64,000 nucleotides of DNA from positions 248,001 through 312,000 of the forward strand of contig NZ_JACRSE010000001.1 of the NCBI RefSeq assembly GCF_014281055.1. Reading direction: 5' to 3'. The translations under genes and the position numbers were made by a program. The stretch is from Fluviispira vulneris. Its GTDB lineage: Bacteria > Bdellovibrionota_B > Oligoflexia > Silvanigrellales > Silvanigrellaceae. Below, piece by piece: positions 28,701 to 37,463 of this stretch. The notes beneath the pieces are model-generated. The model had not been told where the DNA came from and did not search any database. It saw nothing but the letters and a program-made list of their open reading frames with translations. Each line of letters opens with the position of its first letter. The stretch's first letter is position 1.

Positions 28701-29389
28701 GGATCAAAGAAATCCAGCAAGCTATTATCGATTTAGGTGCTGTCAATGAAAGAGCGCTTGAAGAATTTAAAGATGTTTCGGAACGTCTGCATTTTCTAGT
28801 GACACAGAAAGAAGATATTGAACGCTCTATGCAAGAACTTTATATATCTATTCAAGAGATTGAAGAAAATACTAAAGTTCGATTCAAAGAAATCTTTGAC
28901 AAAGTAAATTTTGAATTTCAAAAGATTTTTCCTGTCCTATTTCCAGGTGGGCATGGAGAGCTTCATATGTTAAACGATGATTTATTAAATACTGGAGTTG
29001 AGATACTCGTACGGTTGCCTGGAAAAAAAATGCAAAATATGAGCCTTTTTAGCGGTGGAGAAAAGGCTCTTACAGCGATATCTCTTATATTTAGCTTATT
29101 AAAAACAACGCCTGCTCCATTCTGTTTTCTTGATGAAGTTGATGCTCCATTGGATGAAGCAAATGTCGGTAGATTTAATGATGTTTTAGAAGCTTTGAGT
29201 GAAGAATTTCAATTTGTAGTCATCACACACAATCGTAGAACTATGGAAGTGCTTGATACTATTTACGGAATTTCAATGTCTGAGCCGGGAGTGTCAAAAT
29301 TAGTTTCTGTTGACTTAACAGATGTACCTCCTCATTTGCGCAAGAAGCAAAAGGCAGCAATAAGATCAGGAGCGTCAGCAACAGTCTAA
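25769..29389 (+). CDS. smc: Chromosome segregation protein SMC
   Basis: A 1206-residue SMC with all parts. Walker A GPNGSGKSNIID (about 32-43) and MGEQTAKSLR follow the N-terminal KLKSIHISGFKSFADR. Two long coiled coils (about 170-500 and 680-1010) flank a hinge at about 510-650. The C-terminal head has the signature LFSGGEKALTAISLIF (about 1090) and the Walker B/D-loop CFLDEVDAPLDEANVGRF. SMC with ScpAB compacts and segregates replicated chromosomes. No scpA or scpB is nearby. AAGGT precedes the ATG closely. The gene stands alone on the plus strand, divergent from pdxJ. Confidence is very high. Confidence 0.97.
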   Translation: MKLKSIHISGFKSFADRVNIQYHNGITGVIGPNGSGKSNIIDAVRWVMGEQTAKSLRADDPTDIIFSGSQNRKPLSLAEVTLVFSNDGLHCPAEYMHLPEISIGRRINRGAEREYFMNREPCRLKDIVDFLLSIGLGSKSYAIIQQDKRDRIIQASPDDLREILEETAGITVFKVRRKEAEKRLNSTAERMKNLAEIEIELARQKESLSEQVEKASQKLALSQELKEKEILLIKNHVGFYRSVANKIKKEVNHYSSQIEKSSLEAGEWESEANDLKSTHLELTQQIKSTENQLDDQKIALTKYQERSENYKRRHEERILQKERLTKELIEERLNLEREEVRQKNLVVEVENADKFLQKIDIEQETFQERLDEIDESLQVQRLRGDEYRSEMRAIESSRSSLRARNESLLDTISRYNIQIQKVTENYLSQLEARSQIAIDRKEITNNLSKVSAGLDEVVSNRNIIESDLEKLKQQCLLAEQDRDSAKQEHLELASYVTSLQKLIDSNSGLSDGTLSLKEKFSQQISGFLFDVVSLHKDDEAILENSMPQLFQSAILDNFDNFVDVIDKIEELSLSKVSLFVKDMLNSLSQSESDIKNDILKINGIRCVGDRLENCSIPAAKCIFERIFICKDEWLLNKAKKLCYELQNFIFVTERGTVCQTSNEMSFGTPSDGISHGILQRKREFSEALLKKDILQDKLANSEGALYIINDKKKKLEFKVSELASVLEKEKVESVKLSSQLENFDLQLRHIDENLARMDDERKRFQVEISDAKESFAKNQTENDKLEKEYNSLNSNLEEFESEYSNKKEIRDEILLQFQNKKSERAVILERQANNRKNYEEMTFQLRRMQQKLDTSIAQIEDLKTQINNAENDFIHLNNEINILNKQVKVFEDKLEYLVQEESETEEKLRIVEGKLKSQKDSAASKQKFINEKQLELARYDTIIETALKDAFDKYQLSAHELPESAENDAAYRLSLEQRIKEIQQAIIDLGAVNERALEEFKDVSERLHFLVTQKEDIERSMQELYISIQEIEENTKVRFKEIFDKVNFEFQKIFPVLFPGGHGELHMLNDDLLNTGVEILVRLPGKKMQNMSLFSGGEKALTAISLIFSLLKTTPAPFCFLDEVDAPLDEANVGRFNDVLEALSEEFQFVVITHNRRTMEVLDTIYGISMSEPGVSKLVSVDLTDVPPHLRKKQKAAIRSGASATV

Positions 29390-29576
29390 ATTTTCAAAAG
29401 AGCTAAATAAATCCTCATATACAATAGTTTCAATTATAAAAAATTACAAGATTTATTAAAAAATTTTCTCATTTCAAATATATTATTTGAGTTTTAAAAT
29501 TCTTACTCTTGCTTAAGACAAGTAAATTTGTTACGCCGACAGGGCTTGATTTATTTTAAGATATGGAGGCAAATAA

Positions 29577-30467
29577 ATGCAAAATCCTATGTACCACCAA
29601 TTGAATGTTGAAGCGAATGAAGCAAATCGCCTTTTTTGGAATGGAAAGTACTTTTCCCTTGAGGTCGTTCTTGTTTTTCCAACTCAATTAGCAACAATCG
29701 AAGAGGTGAATTCATATCTTGAAAATTCAACTTTAGTATTAAAATTAACACCATTTAAAAGTCAATTTCGGGCCAAAATGCTCGCAAGCCTTTTGGAACA
29801 AGATAATATAGAAAAATCAGAAATAATTGGTTTGACTGTCAGCCTGAATATTTTAAAAAATAATATTTTAGATATTCTTGATATTCGCAAAACGGATGCC
29901 ACATTAGATGGTGCTGGATCCGGTAGCCTAAATGCATCGGAAAGCACAAAAATGCTAATCAATGAAAGCGAAAAAAATGCTCTGGTTGAATCCCTGCAAA
30001 AACTGATTGAAGGAAATTTAAAACCGCATTTAAGGCAACCATTTACGAGTTTCTATCCAGAGTTACTAGATGAGCAGTGGACAGACAGGTTGCCAAAGCA
30101 AAAAAACAAATCTGCTTTAATGCCTTTTCAAGCTGTATTTCCATTTTCTGGTAGCATTGAAAGAGTAGTTGATCATCAAATGTATGCATTAGATGATCTT
30201 TATTGTGTGAATCCTTCTTGCAATTGCAACGAAGTCACCTGTGTTGTTTTGACATTTGATCCCCAATCTGGTAAAGAAATTACGCATGGTGGATTCAAAT
30301 ATAATTTAGAGAAAAATACATTTAAAAATATTCCTAATTTTCCTTCACAATTCAATGCCCAAGAATGGTTTAGACAATTTTCCAAATTAAATTCAATTTC
30401 TTTACCATTTGCATTTAATTCTCGCTATCAATTTTTGCGCAAACAAATATCACTGCTCAGCAAATAA
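29577..30467 (+). CDS. Uncharacterised protein with a Cys-rich C-x4-C-x-C motif
   Basis: I do not recognise the full 296-residue protein. There is no signal peptide or membrane helix. The N-terminal third is a mixed region (WNGKYFSLEVVLVFP), followed by a possible helical segment with Gly/Ser linker at about 118-124. At about 210-225 there is DLYCVNPSCNCNEVTCVV, a C-x4-C-x-C-x4-C cluster suited to binding zinc, somewhat like short SEC-C-type or zinc-knuckle modules. An ideal GGAGG lies six bases before the ATG, so it is probably expressed. It follows smc after 187 bases and precedes the RHS gene by 175 bases. Function is unknown. Confidence 0.7.
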   Translation: MQNPMYHQLNVEANEANRLFWNGKYFSLEVVLVFPTQLATIEEVNSYLENSTLVLKLTPFKSQFRAKMLASLLEQDNIEKSEIIGLTVSLNILKNNILDILDIRKTDATLDGAGSGSLNASESTKMLINESEKNALVESLQKLIEGNLKPHLRQPFTSFYPELLDEQWTDRLPKQKNKSALMPFQAVFPFSGSIERVVDHQMYALDDLYCVNPSCNCNEVTCVVLTFDPQSGKEITHGGFKYNLEKNTFKNIPNFPSQFNAQEWFRQFSKLNSISLPFAFNSRYQFLRKQISLLSK

Positions 30468-30550
30468 TGATTACAAAAAATATCGAATAATTTCAATTAT
30501 ATTTTAATATATATCAAATAATACAATATTTTATAAATTACCAACTCTAT

Positions 30551-30579
30551 TTGACAAATATTAATTAATATATAATAAT
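30551..30579 (+). promoter_or_regulatory. Promoter of the RHS gene, with an internal palindrome
   Basis: A consensus TTGACA (30551-30556) is 17 bases from AATAAT (30574-30579), five of six matches. A perfect 14-bp palindrome ATATTAATTAATAT (30558-30571) fills the spacer. The start codon is at 30643. Confidence 0.5.
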
Positions 30580-30642
30580 TGAAATCGTTGGTAAAAAAGA
30601 ATATTATTTCAAATTCATTCAATAAAAATACAGAGGATTGTA

Positions 30643-33600
30643 ATGAGAGCGGGTATTACCAAAAAGACAATTTCTATTTTTTGCATTTTTATTATGTTTA
30701 TTCAGACATATCAAAGTTCTTATGGATATTCATCATTTATTGCACAAAAAAAATTACCAAATAAAAGTGCAAATACAGATTTAGAATACTCTGCTAAAGC
30801 AACATTATTAAATAAATCTTTTGAAAACATTAGAAGTGAAGCCCGTACTGAGAATATTCATAATGTGGATAAAACATATCCAAAAAAAAGAACTAAAAGA
30901 GATTTAAACTCTTCAAGTTCAAATAATATTGTCAGTGATGCATATAATTTTAAAGATCTCACCCAACAGGTTGATCCTAGAACAGGTGCATTCTCCGTAT
31001 CATACAAAATTGTTGATGTTTCTGGAGTCAGTATCGAAGATCCAGTGTTCCCATTGCAAATTAATTATAATTCACTATCACAAAGTGATATCTTTGGACT
31101 TGGCAAAGGGTGGTCATGGAATTTAACTCGTTATGATGTTCAGTCAGAGACTTTGTATTTATCGAGTGGAGGAAGTTATAAACTTCAATATGGCTCTGAA
31201 AATATTTTACAATACTACAAATTAAAAGACATAAAAGTCACAAAAGATGAAAATATAATCACGATAAATTATAAAGACGGTCGAGAAGAAATTATAGAAA
31301 AGGTTTATGGTAACTTAGTAAAAATGACGAATGCAGAAGGTTTTTCTGTTGAGTTTTTCTATCAGGATAATATAAAGCTCCAGTCAATAGAATATAAAAG
31401 TATTTTCAATAAAGAGCATCCTAAAAGAGTTGAAGTGTTTTATTTAAATGACTCTGTTTCTATAAAGCATTTTGATGGGCGGGGACAAAAAGCTGAGACT
31501 TTATTAAATTTTAAGTCTGAACCATTTGGAACACTTAAGGAAATTCAAAATCCAGTAAATCAAATCATTTCTTTTAAATATAGTTCAATGCTTTTGCAAA
31601 ATAGAGAACATATATTGCTCAGTCATATAAAATATCCTTCACAGTTTGAATATGCTATCGAATATTTAGACAATGGTCTGAAGACTCTGATTCCTGGTAT
31701 CTCAGTTCCTGCGGTGAGTCGAATTTCCACAATCAATTTTCCAGGTGTTAAAGATGGAAATATCAATCACATTCGTTATCGTTTTTCAAGTGAAAATAAT
31801 TATTTGGGTTATGGAGTCGCTAAATTCATAGAAAATGCTGATGCATTATTCTCAACAGCAAATACTTATGAATACACATCAACTGAAAAACGTAAACATC
31901 CGCGAGGACATTTAAAGATCAATAGAACTTATAATCATTTTCATATGCTTATAAGTGAATCAATATTTCTTAACAATGAATTGCAGCAAAGAAAAGAATA
32001 TAAATATTTGCCCTGGCAGGATAGAGATTTTAATAACTTAGAAACTGCTTATCATCTTCCAATTGAAACTGTAGTTATATATTACGATGGAAAAGGCCAA
32101 TCAAGAAAAGAAATCACAAAAAATACTTATGACGACTATGGGAATTTAATCACAAGCATAAACTCGTCAGGTTTGGTAAAAAATTATAAGTATTTGTCTG
32201 CTGCCGAGACATTTAATAATATTCCTCATCTAATTGAACGTGAAGTGACGAGTTCAATTTATGAAAAGAAGAGCACTGTTGTCGAATATCAATACGAAAC
32301 TGTTCAATTAGAAAATGGGAAAAAATATCAAAGAGCTATAAAAGTAATAAATAAATACAGTGCTTCCAACTGTGATGTCAATAATAGCAATTGTGGAACA
32401 ATTTATAAAACGCAAATAAATTCTTACAGTCCAACAAATTTAAGTGGTTTAAATGATAAGATCATATCTTTGCCAGTAACTACTCAGACAACTGCAATTG
32501 TGGATGGAAAAGAAAAAACATCAAGTACAACTTACAAATATGAGATAAATAGTCGGAAAAATTCTATTTACAAGAATCATATCGTTTCAGAAAACGCTGA
32601 TGATATAGATTATATCGCTACTGAATATGTAATTTATAATGCTAATTCAAAGAAAAAAATTAAAGAAAAAAAATTAGAAAGTTCGCATGAAATTTCATAT
32701 CATTATGATAAAATTGGGAGATTAACAAAAGAGACTGTTGGTTTAAATACAACAACACCTAGGACGACATCATTTAGATACATTTTAAACTCACCACTGA
32801 AAGGTCAAAGTACATTATTAACAACCTGGGAAAATAATCATAAAACAAAAGTGATTTATGATTCTATGGGGAGAGAAATTGAAAAATGGTCTCAAGATGA
32901 AGATCAAAATAATTTTGTAAAGATTGCTTCATATAATTATGATATGGCATCACAAAAATCGGAAGAAATCCTTTATAACATTGATGCAAACGGATCTCTG
33001 TATAATTTGAGAATTTCATATAAATACGATATTTATAATAGAAATATTTTGATTAAACTTCCAGATGGGACAAGGAAGTACATAAAATACGATGATGCAA
33101 ATAACACTCAAACTCGATATACTTTGTCTTCAACGAATGAATCTTCACCAATAAATATCACTGTATTTAATAATAATCAGCAGCCAGTTAGCTCTAAAAT
33201 AGTCCTTGGTGACAACAAAATTCACACGCAGAGTTATAATTATTTTGATGGTTTTGGTAATTTAATCGAGTCAAAAGATGTGAATGGTGTGACGATTAAA
33301 TATATATATAATGAAATTGGTAATAAAGTTTCTGAAAAATATAATAATAAAAAAATAATTCATTATTCTTATGATGCATTATTTAAAGATAAAATTACTG
33401 AGAAATCGATTACCTTATCAAACGGTACCAAATATGTTATTGGCAAACGAAAATACAATTCTCTTGGCCAATTGGTAGCTGAGATCGATCCTGAAGGCAG
33501 GGCAATATCCTATAAATATAATGAATCAGGCAAAATAATCAGACAAGTAAACCGTGATGGTCAAATAATTCATTTTAAATATGATGATCTCAATCGTCTG

Positions 33601-35703
33601 ATTGAGAAATCTGTTGAAGGAATTACAAATATTAAAACACTTTATACTTATGATTCTAAAACCTCTCTCATTACTCAAATGATAGATGAATCTGGTATGA
33701 CTGTGTATCATTATTATGCGAATGGCAAACAAAAAAGTATTGTTTATCCAAATAATAATGAAGTTTTTTATAAATACGACCTGCAAGGAAAATTTATATA
33801 TATTAAAGATGTTATGGGTAATAAAATTTTTACAAATTATAATAAAATTACAGGAAAAAAAGAAAGTATAACATATCAAAGAATTGATAATGATAAAGTA
33901 ATGAGTGAAAAATATCATTATGACGTTTTTGGCAGAATGGATAGTAAATTATTAGCAAATGACACCTTAGTCGAATATGCATACGATAAAATAGGAAATT
34001 TGAAAGAATTAAATTACTTAAATAATTTAGACGAATTGATTCTTTCTTATTCGTATGAGTATTATAAAGATTCAAATTTAAAATCAAAGCTAAGAAAAGA
34101 AGGACAGAATAAAACATCCTTTGAGCAATATAAATATGATGATATGAATAATTTGCTGCAATATATATGTTCAGGACAACTTTGTCCAAAAGACCAAAAT
34201 GGTTATGCCATAAAATCTGAAGAATATACATTTGATGATATGAATAATATTAAAACTGTATCGAGAAAATTTATTGAAAACTTTGAAAATATTACAACAT
34301 ATTTCTATTCAGAGGAAAATAAAAATAAGCTCATCAGTTATGCAAATTCGAACTCCTTAACAGGAAATACCATGAGTCAAGAATTTGTTTATGATGCGAA
34401 TGGAAATATTATTAAAGATGAAAATGGAAACATGCTTTCTTATAATGCGTTTAATCGTCTGATAGCCTTTGAAAATTCTCAATTAAAGTCAGAGTATTTA
34501 TATAATGGTGAAGGGATTCTTGTCGCACAAAAAGATAATAACTCAGCTACAGTTAATTTTTATTATCATGAAAATAAATTGATAAATGAAATTTCTGAGA
34601 ATAAATCAACAAGCTACTTTGTTGACGGTAATAATCTCATTGCAAAAATAAATTTTGGGAGTGAAGAGCTTTTTTACTTAACAGATCACGCTAAAAGTAT
34701 TATTAAAATTCAGCAAGGTCAAAATCTTTTAAATATAAGTTATTCTTATACACCATATGGATATCAATCAAATAATTCTGAAACTGAGCATTTAGATACT
34801 AAAAGCTTAAATGAGATCGGCTTCAATGGTGATCGCTCCGATTCCGTGACTGGCTTTCAGTTTTTAGGAAAAGGATATCGCGCCTATAACCCAGTTCTTG
34901 GCCGCTTTATGCAATATGATAACCATCAATCACCTTATGAAAAAGGCGGAATAAATGGTTATATATTTGCTGCAAATAATCCCATAATGAAATTCGATCC
35001 ATCAGGTGAAAACCCTGAAGTTTATTTTGGTATTGGTTTAACAATCTCTTTCCTTGGTATTATGCTTTCATTATTTACTTTTGGAACGACTCTAGCAGCC
35101 TTACCTTCAATTATTACTGCAACTGTTGCTGCAGATTTAGCAGTTAAAAGCAGTGTATTTGCGATAAGCTTAGCTGCAACATCAACAAGTATTGCTGGCT
35201 CAGTCTATAATAAATTTGCACGAGATGCCGCTGCAGAAGGTAAAAAAGATGCACAAGAACAATATTTAAAAGTTTCTTCAAATCTGACTTGGGCGTCCAT
35301 TGGATTAGGATTAGGAGCTTCTGTATTATCTATGCCAAATGCATATTTGACAACGAAAGAATTGTTTCAAAAATCCTCACATTTTGAGAAAACAAAATTT
35401 ATTTCTCATAATGTTCTTGGAAAAACTTCAGATATTGCAGGTATTACGAGTTTAGCCTACAAAGATGAAGCATTTCGTGAGCGAGCGAATGGCAATATTG
35501 AAGGTTTTGAGTATAATATAAATAAAGCGATTAACTTTGGCTTAATTTCTTTAGGCACAGGTGTTTTTGCTTTTGGCTTTGATCTCTCATCCTTTGCTAA
35601 AAAGCAATATAAAGACTATGTTAACCCGAAAAAGCAACAAGATGAAGAAAAACTATCTCTATTGCAACATGACAGTCTTGATTTAGAATTTAATAGTAAA
35701 TGA
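30643..35703 (+). CDS. Large secreted RHS/YD-repeat protein with uncharacterised C-terminus
   Basis: A 1686-residue protein. A Sec-type signal sequence (SIFCIFIMFIQTYQSSYG) precedes an N-terminal region with QQVDPRTGAFSVSY and SDIFGLGKGWSWNLTRYD, found in TcC/RHS-type toxins. From about 470 to 1400 there are many YD repeats (e.g. YNSLGQLVAEIDPEGRAISY, KYDDLNRLIEKSVEG). The RHS core signature follows at about 1410-1452 (YRAYNPVLGRFMQYD, NNPIMKFDPSGEN). The last 230 residues have hydrophobic stretches (IGLTISFLGIMLSLFTFGTT and others) and match no toxin I know. RHS shells encapsulate C-terminal effectors in related proteins. AGAGGA precedes the ATG. No VgrG, T6SS, TcA/TcB or obvious immunity gene is adjacent; the next gene, 36 bases on, is a heme oxygenase. 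Confidence 0.85.
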   Translation: MRAGITKKTISIFCIFIMFIQTYQSSYGYSSFIAQKKLPNKSANTDLEYSAKATLLNKSFENIRSEARTENIHNVDKTYPKKRTKRDLNSSSSNNIVSDAYNFKDLTQQVDPRTGAFSVSYKIVDVSGVSIEDPVFPLQINYNSLSQSDIFGLGKGWSWNLTRYDVQSETLYLSSGGSYKLQYGSENILQYYKLKDIKVTKDENIITINYKDGREEIIEKVYGNLVKMTNAEGFSVEFFYQDNIKLQSIEYKSIFNKEHPKRVEVFYLNDSVSIKHFDGRGQKAETLLNFKSEPFGTLKEIQNPVNQIISFKYSSMLLQNREHILLSHIKYPSQFEYAIEYLDNGLKTLIPGISVPAVSRISTINFPGVKDGNINHIRYRFSSENNYLGYGVAKFIENADALFSTANTYEYTSTEKRKHPRGHLKINRTYNHFHMLISESIFLNNELQQRKEYKYLPWQDRDFNNLETAYHLPIETVVIYYDGKGQSRKEITKNTYDDYGNLITSINSSGLVKNYKYLSAAETFNNIPHLIEREVTSSIYEKKSTVVEYQYETVQLENGKKYQRAIKVINKYSASNCDVNNSNCGTIYKTQINSYSPTNLSGLNDKIISLPVTTQTTAIVDGKEKTSSTTYKYEINSRKNSIYKNHIVSENADDIDYIATEYVIYNANSKKKIKEKKLESSHEISYHYDKIGRLTKETVGLNTTTPRTTSFRYILNSPLKGQSTLLTTWENNHKTKVIYDSMGREIEKWSQDEDQNNFVKIASYNYDMASQKSEEILYNIDANGSLYNLRISYKYDIYNRNILIKLPDGTRKYIKYDDANNTQTRYTLSSTNESSPINITVFNNNQQPVSSKIVLGDNKIHTQSYNYFDGFGNLIESKDVNGVTIKYIYNEIGNKVSEKYNNKKIIHYSYDALFKDKITEKSITLSNGTKYVIGKRKYNSLGQLVAEIDPEGRAISYKYNESGKIIRQVNRDGQIIHFKYDDLNRLIEKSVEGITNIKTLYTYDSKTSLITQMIDESGMTVYHYYANGKQKSIVYPNNNEVFYKYDLQGKFIYIKDVMGNKIFTNYNKITGKKESITYQRIDNDKVMSEKYHYDVFGRMDSKLLANDTLVEYAYDKIGNLKELNYLNNLDELILSYSYEYYKDSNLKSKLRKEGQNKTSFEQYKYDDMNNLLQYICSGQLCPKDQNGYAIKSEEYTFDDMNNIKTVSRKFIENFENITTYFYSEENKNKLISYANSNSLTGNTMSQEFVYDANGNIIKDENGNMLSYNAFNRLIAFENSQLKSEYLYNGEGILVAQKDNNSATVNFYYHENKLINEISENKSTSYFVDGNNLIAKINFGSEELFYLTDHAKSIIKIQQGQNLLNISYSYTPYGYQSNNSETEHLDTKSLNEIGFNGDRSDSVTGFQFLGKGYRAYNPVLGRFMQYDNHQSPYEKGGINGYIFAANNPIMKFDPSGENPEVYFGIGLTISFLGIMLSLFTFGTTLAALPSIITATVAADLAVKSSVFAISLAATSTSIAGSVYNKFARDAAAEGKKDAQEQYLKVSSNLTWASIGLGLGASVLSMPNAYLTTKELFQKSSHFEKTKFISHNVLGKTSDIAGITSLAYKDEAFRERANGNIEGFEYNINKAINFGLISLGTGVFAFGFDLSSFAKKQYKDYVNPKKQQDEEKLSLLQHDSLDLEFNSK

Positions 35704-35739
35704 TTATATTTATTGAATTTAGGGAGGAATACTTTTTCA

Positions 35740-36339
35740 ATGACAACGATTCAACATGTAAAAAATATTCATGAAATGCTCAGGTCAGCAACTTGTCAAC
35801 TGCACGAAAGAGTGGAACTCATAAATCCATTAAGCAAAAAAGAGCCGAGTCTAGAAGATTATTTCTTCTATTTAAGTGCTTTTCTTCATTTAATAGAGCC
35901 TATAGAAAATAATTTAAGTAAATTTTATGTAAATTTTTCATTTCCAAAATCAGATCAATCTATTAAAAGATCTATTTTACTAAAAAATGATTTAGAAAAT
36001 TTGGGAATGTTTCAAAATATTGAATTCAAATCTGTTATTAAAACGCCAATAATATTTTCTGCAGCAAATGCTGTAGGTGTTTTGTATGTCTTAGAAGGTT
36101 CGAATTTAGGTGGTCAGTTTCTTTATAAAAAACTAAAATCTCTCCATGGAAATAAGATAACTCACTCCTTGAGTTTTTTATATGGAAATGGCTTTGACAC
36201 TTTTAAATATTGGAAAGAATTTTTAACTTTTATACAAGATTATTCTGACCAACACCCTTCTGAAATCGAAATTATAATCCAGTCAGCGATAGATACATTT
36301 GAATGCTTTGAGCAAATGTTTTTACAAAATAAAAATTAG
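35740..36339 (+). CDS. bphO: Biliverdin-producing heme oxygenase (BphO-like)
   Basis: The 199-residue protein resembles bacteriophytochrome-associated heme oxygenases. The N-terminal MLRSATCQLHERVE holds the likely heme-ligand His (about residue 21), and AVGVLYVLEGSNLGGQFLYKKL is the conserved distal-helix Gly region. It opens heme to biliverdin, iron and CO. The biliverdin is the chromophore for the phytochrome encoded 3' of it on the other strand. I chose ATG 35740, preceded by GGAGG at 12 bases, over the TTG-initiated extension that begins at 35713. It follows the RHS gene by 36 bases, and its stop overlaps the convergent hybrid-kinase stop by four bases. Confidence 0.85.
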   Translation: MTTIQHVKNIHEMLRSATCQLHERVELINPLSKKEPSLEDYFFYLSAFLHLIEPIENNLSKFYVNFSFPKSDQSIKRSILLKNDLENLGMFQNIEFKSVIKTPIIFSAANAVGVLYVLEGSNLGGQFLYKKLKSLHGNKITHSLSFLYGNGFDTFKYWKEFLTFIQDYSDQHPSEIEIIIQSAIDTFECFEQMFLQNKN

Positions 36340-37463
36340 TTTATTTTTTCTTTAGGTAGAGTTAAAACAAAACATGTGTTTGGATAATTATTATCTAATT
36401 CTATTTTTCCCCCATATTTATCAAGAATAATCTTGCTTAAACTTAGGCCTAATCCGGTTCCTTTTCCAGGTTCCTTTGTCGTAAATAAAGTATCAAATAT
36501 TTTTTCACGAATATTTTCTGGTATACCGGTTCCGCTATCGATAACAAGTAATTTTAAAAACTTCGCATTCAAATCTTCCCAAGTGATTTTTATCCAAGGG
36601 TCAGGTAGATTTTCAATTGCATCACTTGCATTTCTAATTAAATTTACTAATACTTGGAAAAGAGAAACCTTCCCAAAAAAAACATAAGAATCTGGAGAAC
36701 TGTTTAACTCAATAAATTTAATCTTTTTTTCTGAAGTTAGATATGAACAAATTTCAAAGGCATCTTTGCAAATATTTTTTACATTTATCATTATTCTTTC
36801 TTCATTTTCATTTTTATCGATCATACCTCGATAGTTTTGTACAGTTGATTTTATTGCCTTCGCACCCTTTTCGATTTTATTAAGAGATTTCGTAAGTTTA
36901 GGATCATTTGCGAGATCTAATTGTTTTATATTTTTATAAATTAAATCTAAAGAGGCATATATATTACTCAAGGGGGCATTTATATCATGAATAATTCCAG
37001 CAGAAAGGGACCCAATTGTGCCAAGTTTTTCGGCATTTAAAAGTGCCATTTCCAATTCAGATTTTTTCTTTTGCATTTCAAATTGATTCAGAGCGATTTC
37101 TATTACGATTTGCAATTCTCTTTCTTGATAAGGCTTTAAAACATAGCCATAAGCACCTTCAATTTTTGCCCGTTCAAAAGTTGCAGGATCTTGATTTGCA
37201 GTTAAGAAGACTATTGGAACCGTTTTTTGCTGGCGTATATTATCAGCTACTTCAATTCCATCTTTTGCTCCCTTAATTCTAATATCCATTAAAATAAGAT
37301 CGGGCTCCGTAGAAAAAAAGAGCATAATAGCTTTGATTCCAGAATCGGCAATTCCAGTAACTGCATATCCCATAGAGATTAAAGAATCTTCAAGTGATTT
37401 TGCTAAAATTGCTTCGTCCTCTACAATAAGAATTTTTTTTTGCTTTGCTTTATTTGCGTTCAT
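36336..37463 (-). CDS. Receiver-histidine kinase hybrid (REC-HisKA-HATPase)
   Basis: In this 375-residue protein the receiver comes first: KILIVEDEA, phosphoacceptor D60 in LILMDIRIKGA, T88 and K110. A kinase core follows, with H-box SLSAGIIHDINAPLSNI (His159), N-box VNLIRNASDAIE, and G boxes VIDSGTGIPE and GKGTGLGLSLSKIIL. There is no sensor or membrane segment, so it is a cytoplasmic relay protein. Its start overlaps the phytochrome stop by ATGA, so both are translated together. The phytochrome kinase may phosphorylate D60 and so tune the downstream kinase; this order (REC-HK) fits a phosphorelay but is inferred. Confidence 0.9.
   Translation of the reverse strand: MNANKAKQKKILIVEDEAILAKSLEDSLISMGYAVTGIADSGIKAIMLFFSTEPDLILMDIRIKGAKDGIEVADNIRQQKTVPIVFLTANQDPATFERAKIEGAYGYVLKPYQERELQIVIEIALNQFEMQKKKSELEMALLNAEKLGTIGSLSAGIIHDINAPLSNIYASLDLIYKNIKQLDLANDPKLTKSLNKIEKGAKAIKSTVQNYRGMIDKNENEERIMINVKNICKDAFEICSYLTSEKKIKFIELNSSPDSYVFFGKVSLFQVLVNLIRNASDAIENLPDPWIKITWEDLNAKFLKLLVIDSGTGIPENIREKIFDTLFTTKEPGKGTGLGLSLSKIILDKYGGKIELDNNYPNTCFVLTLPKEKIN

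Noticed and set aside
30579-30764. 61-residue ORF overlapping the start of the RHS gene
   Set aside because: No ribosome site; out of frame with a gene that has a good one and a signal peptide.
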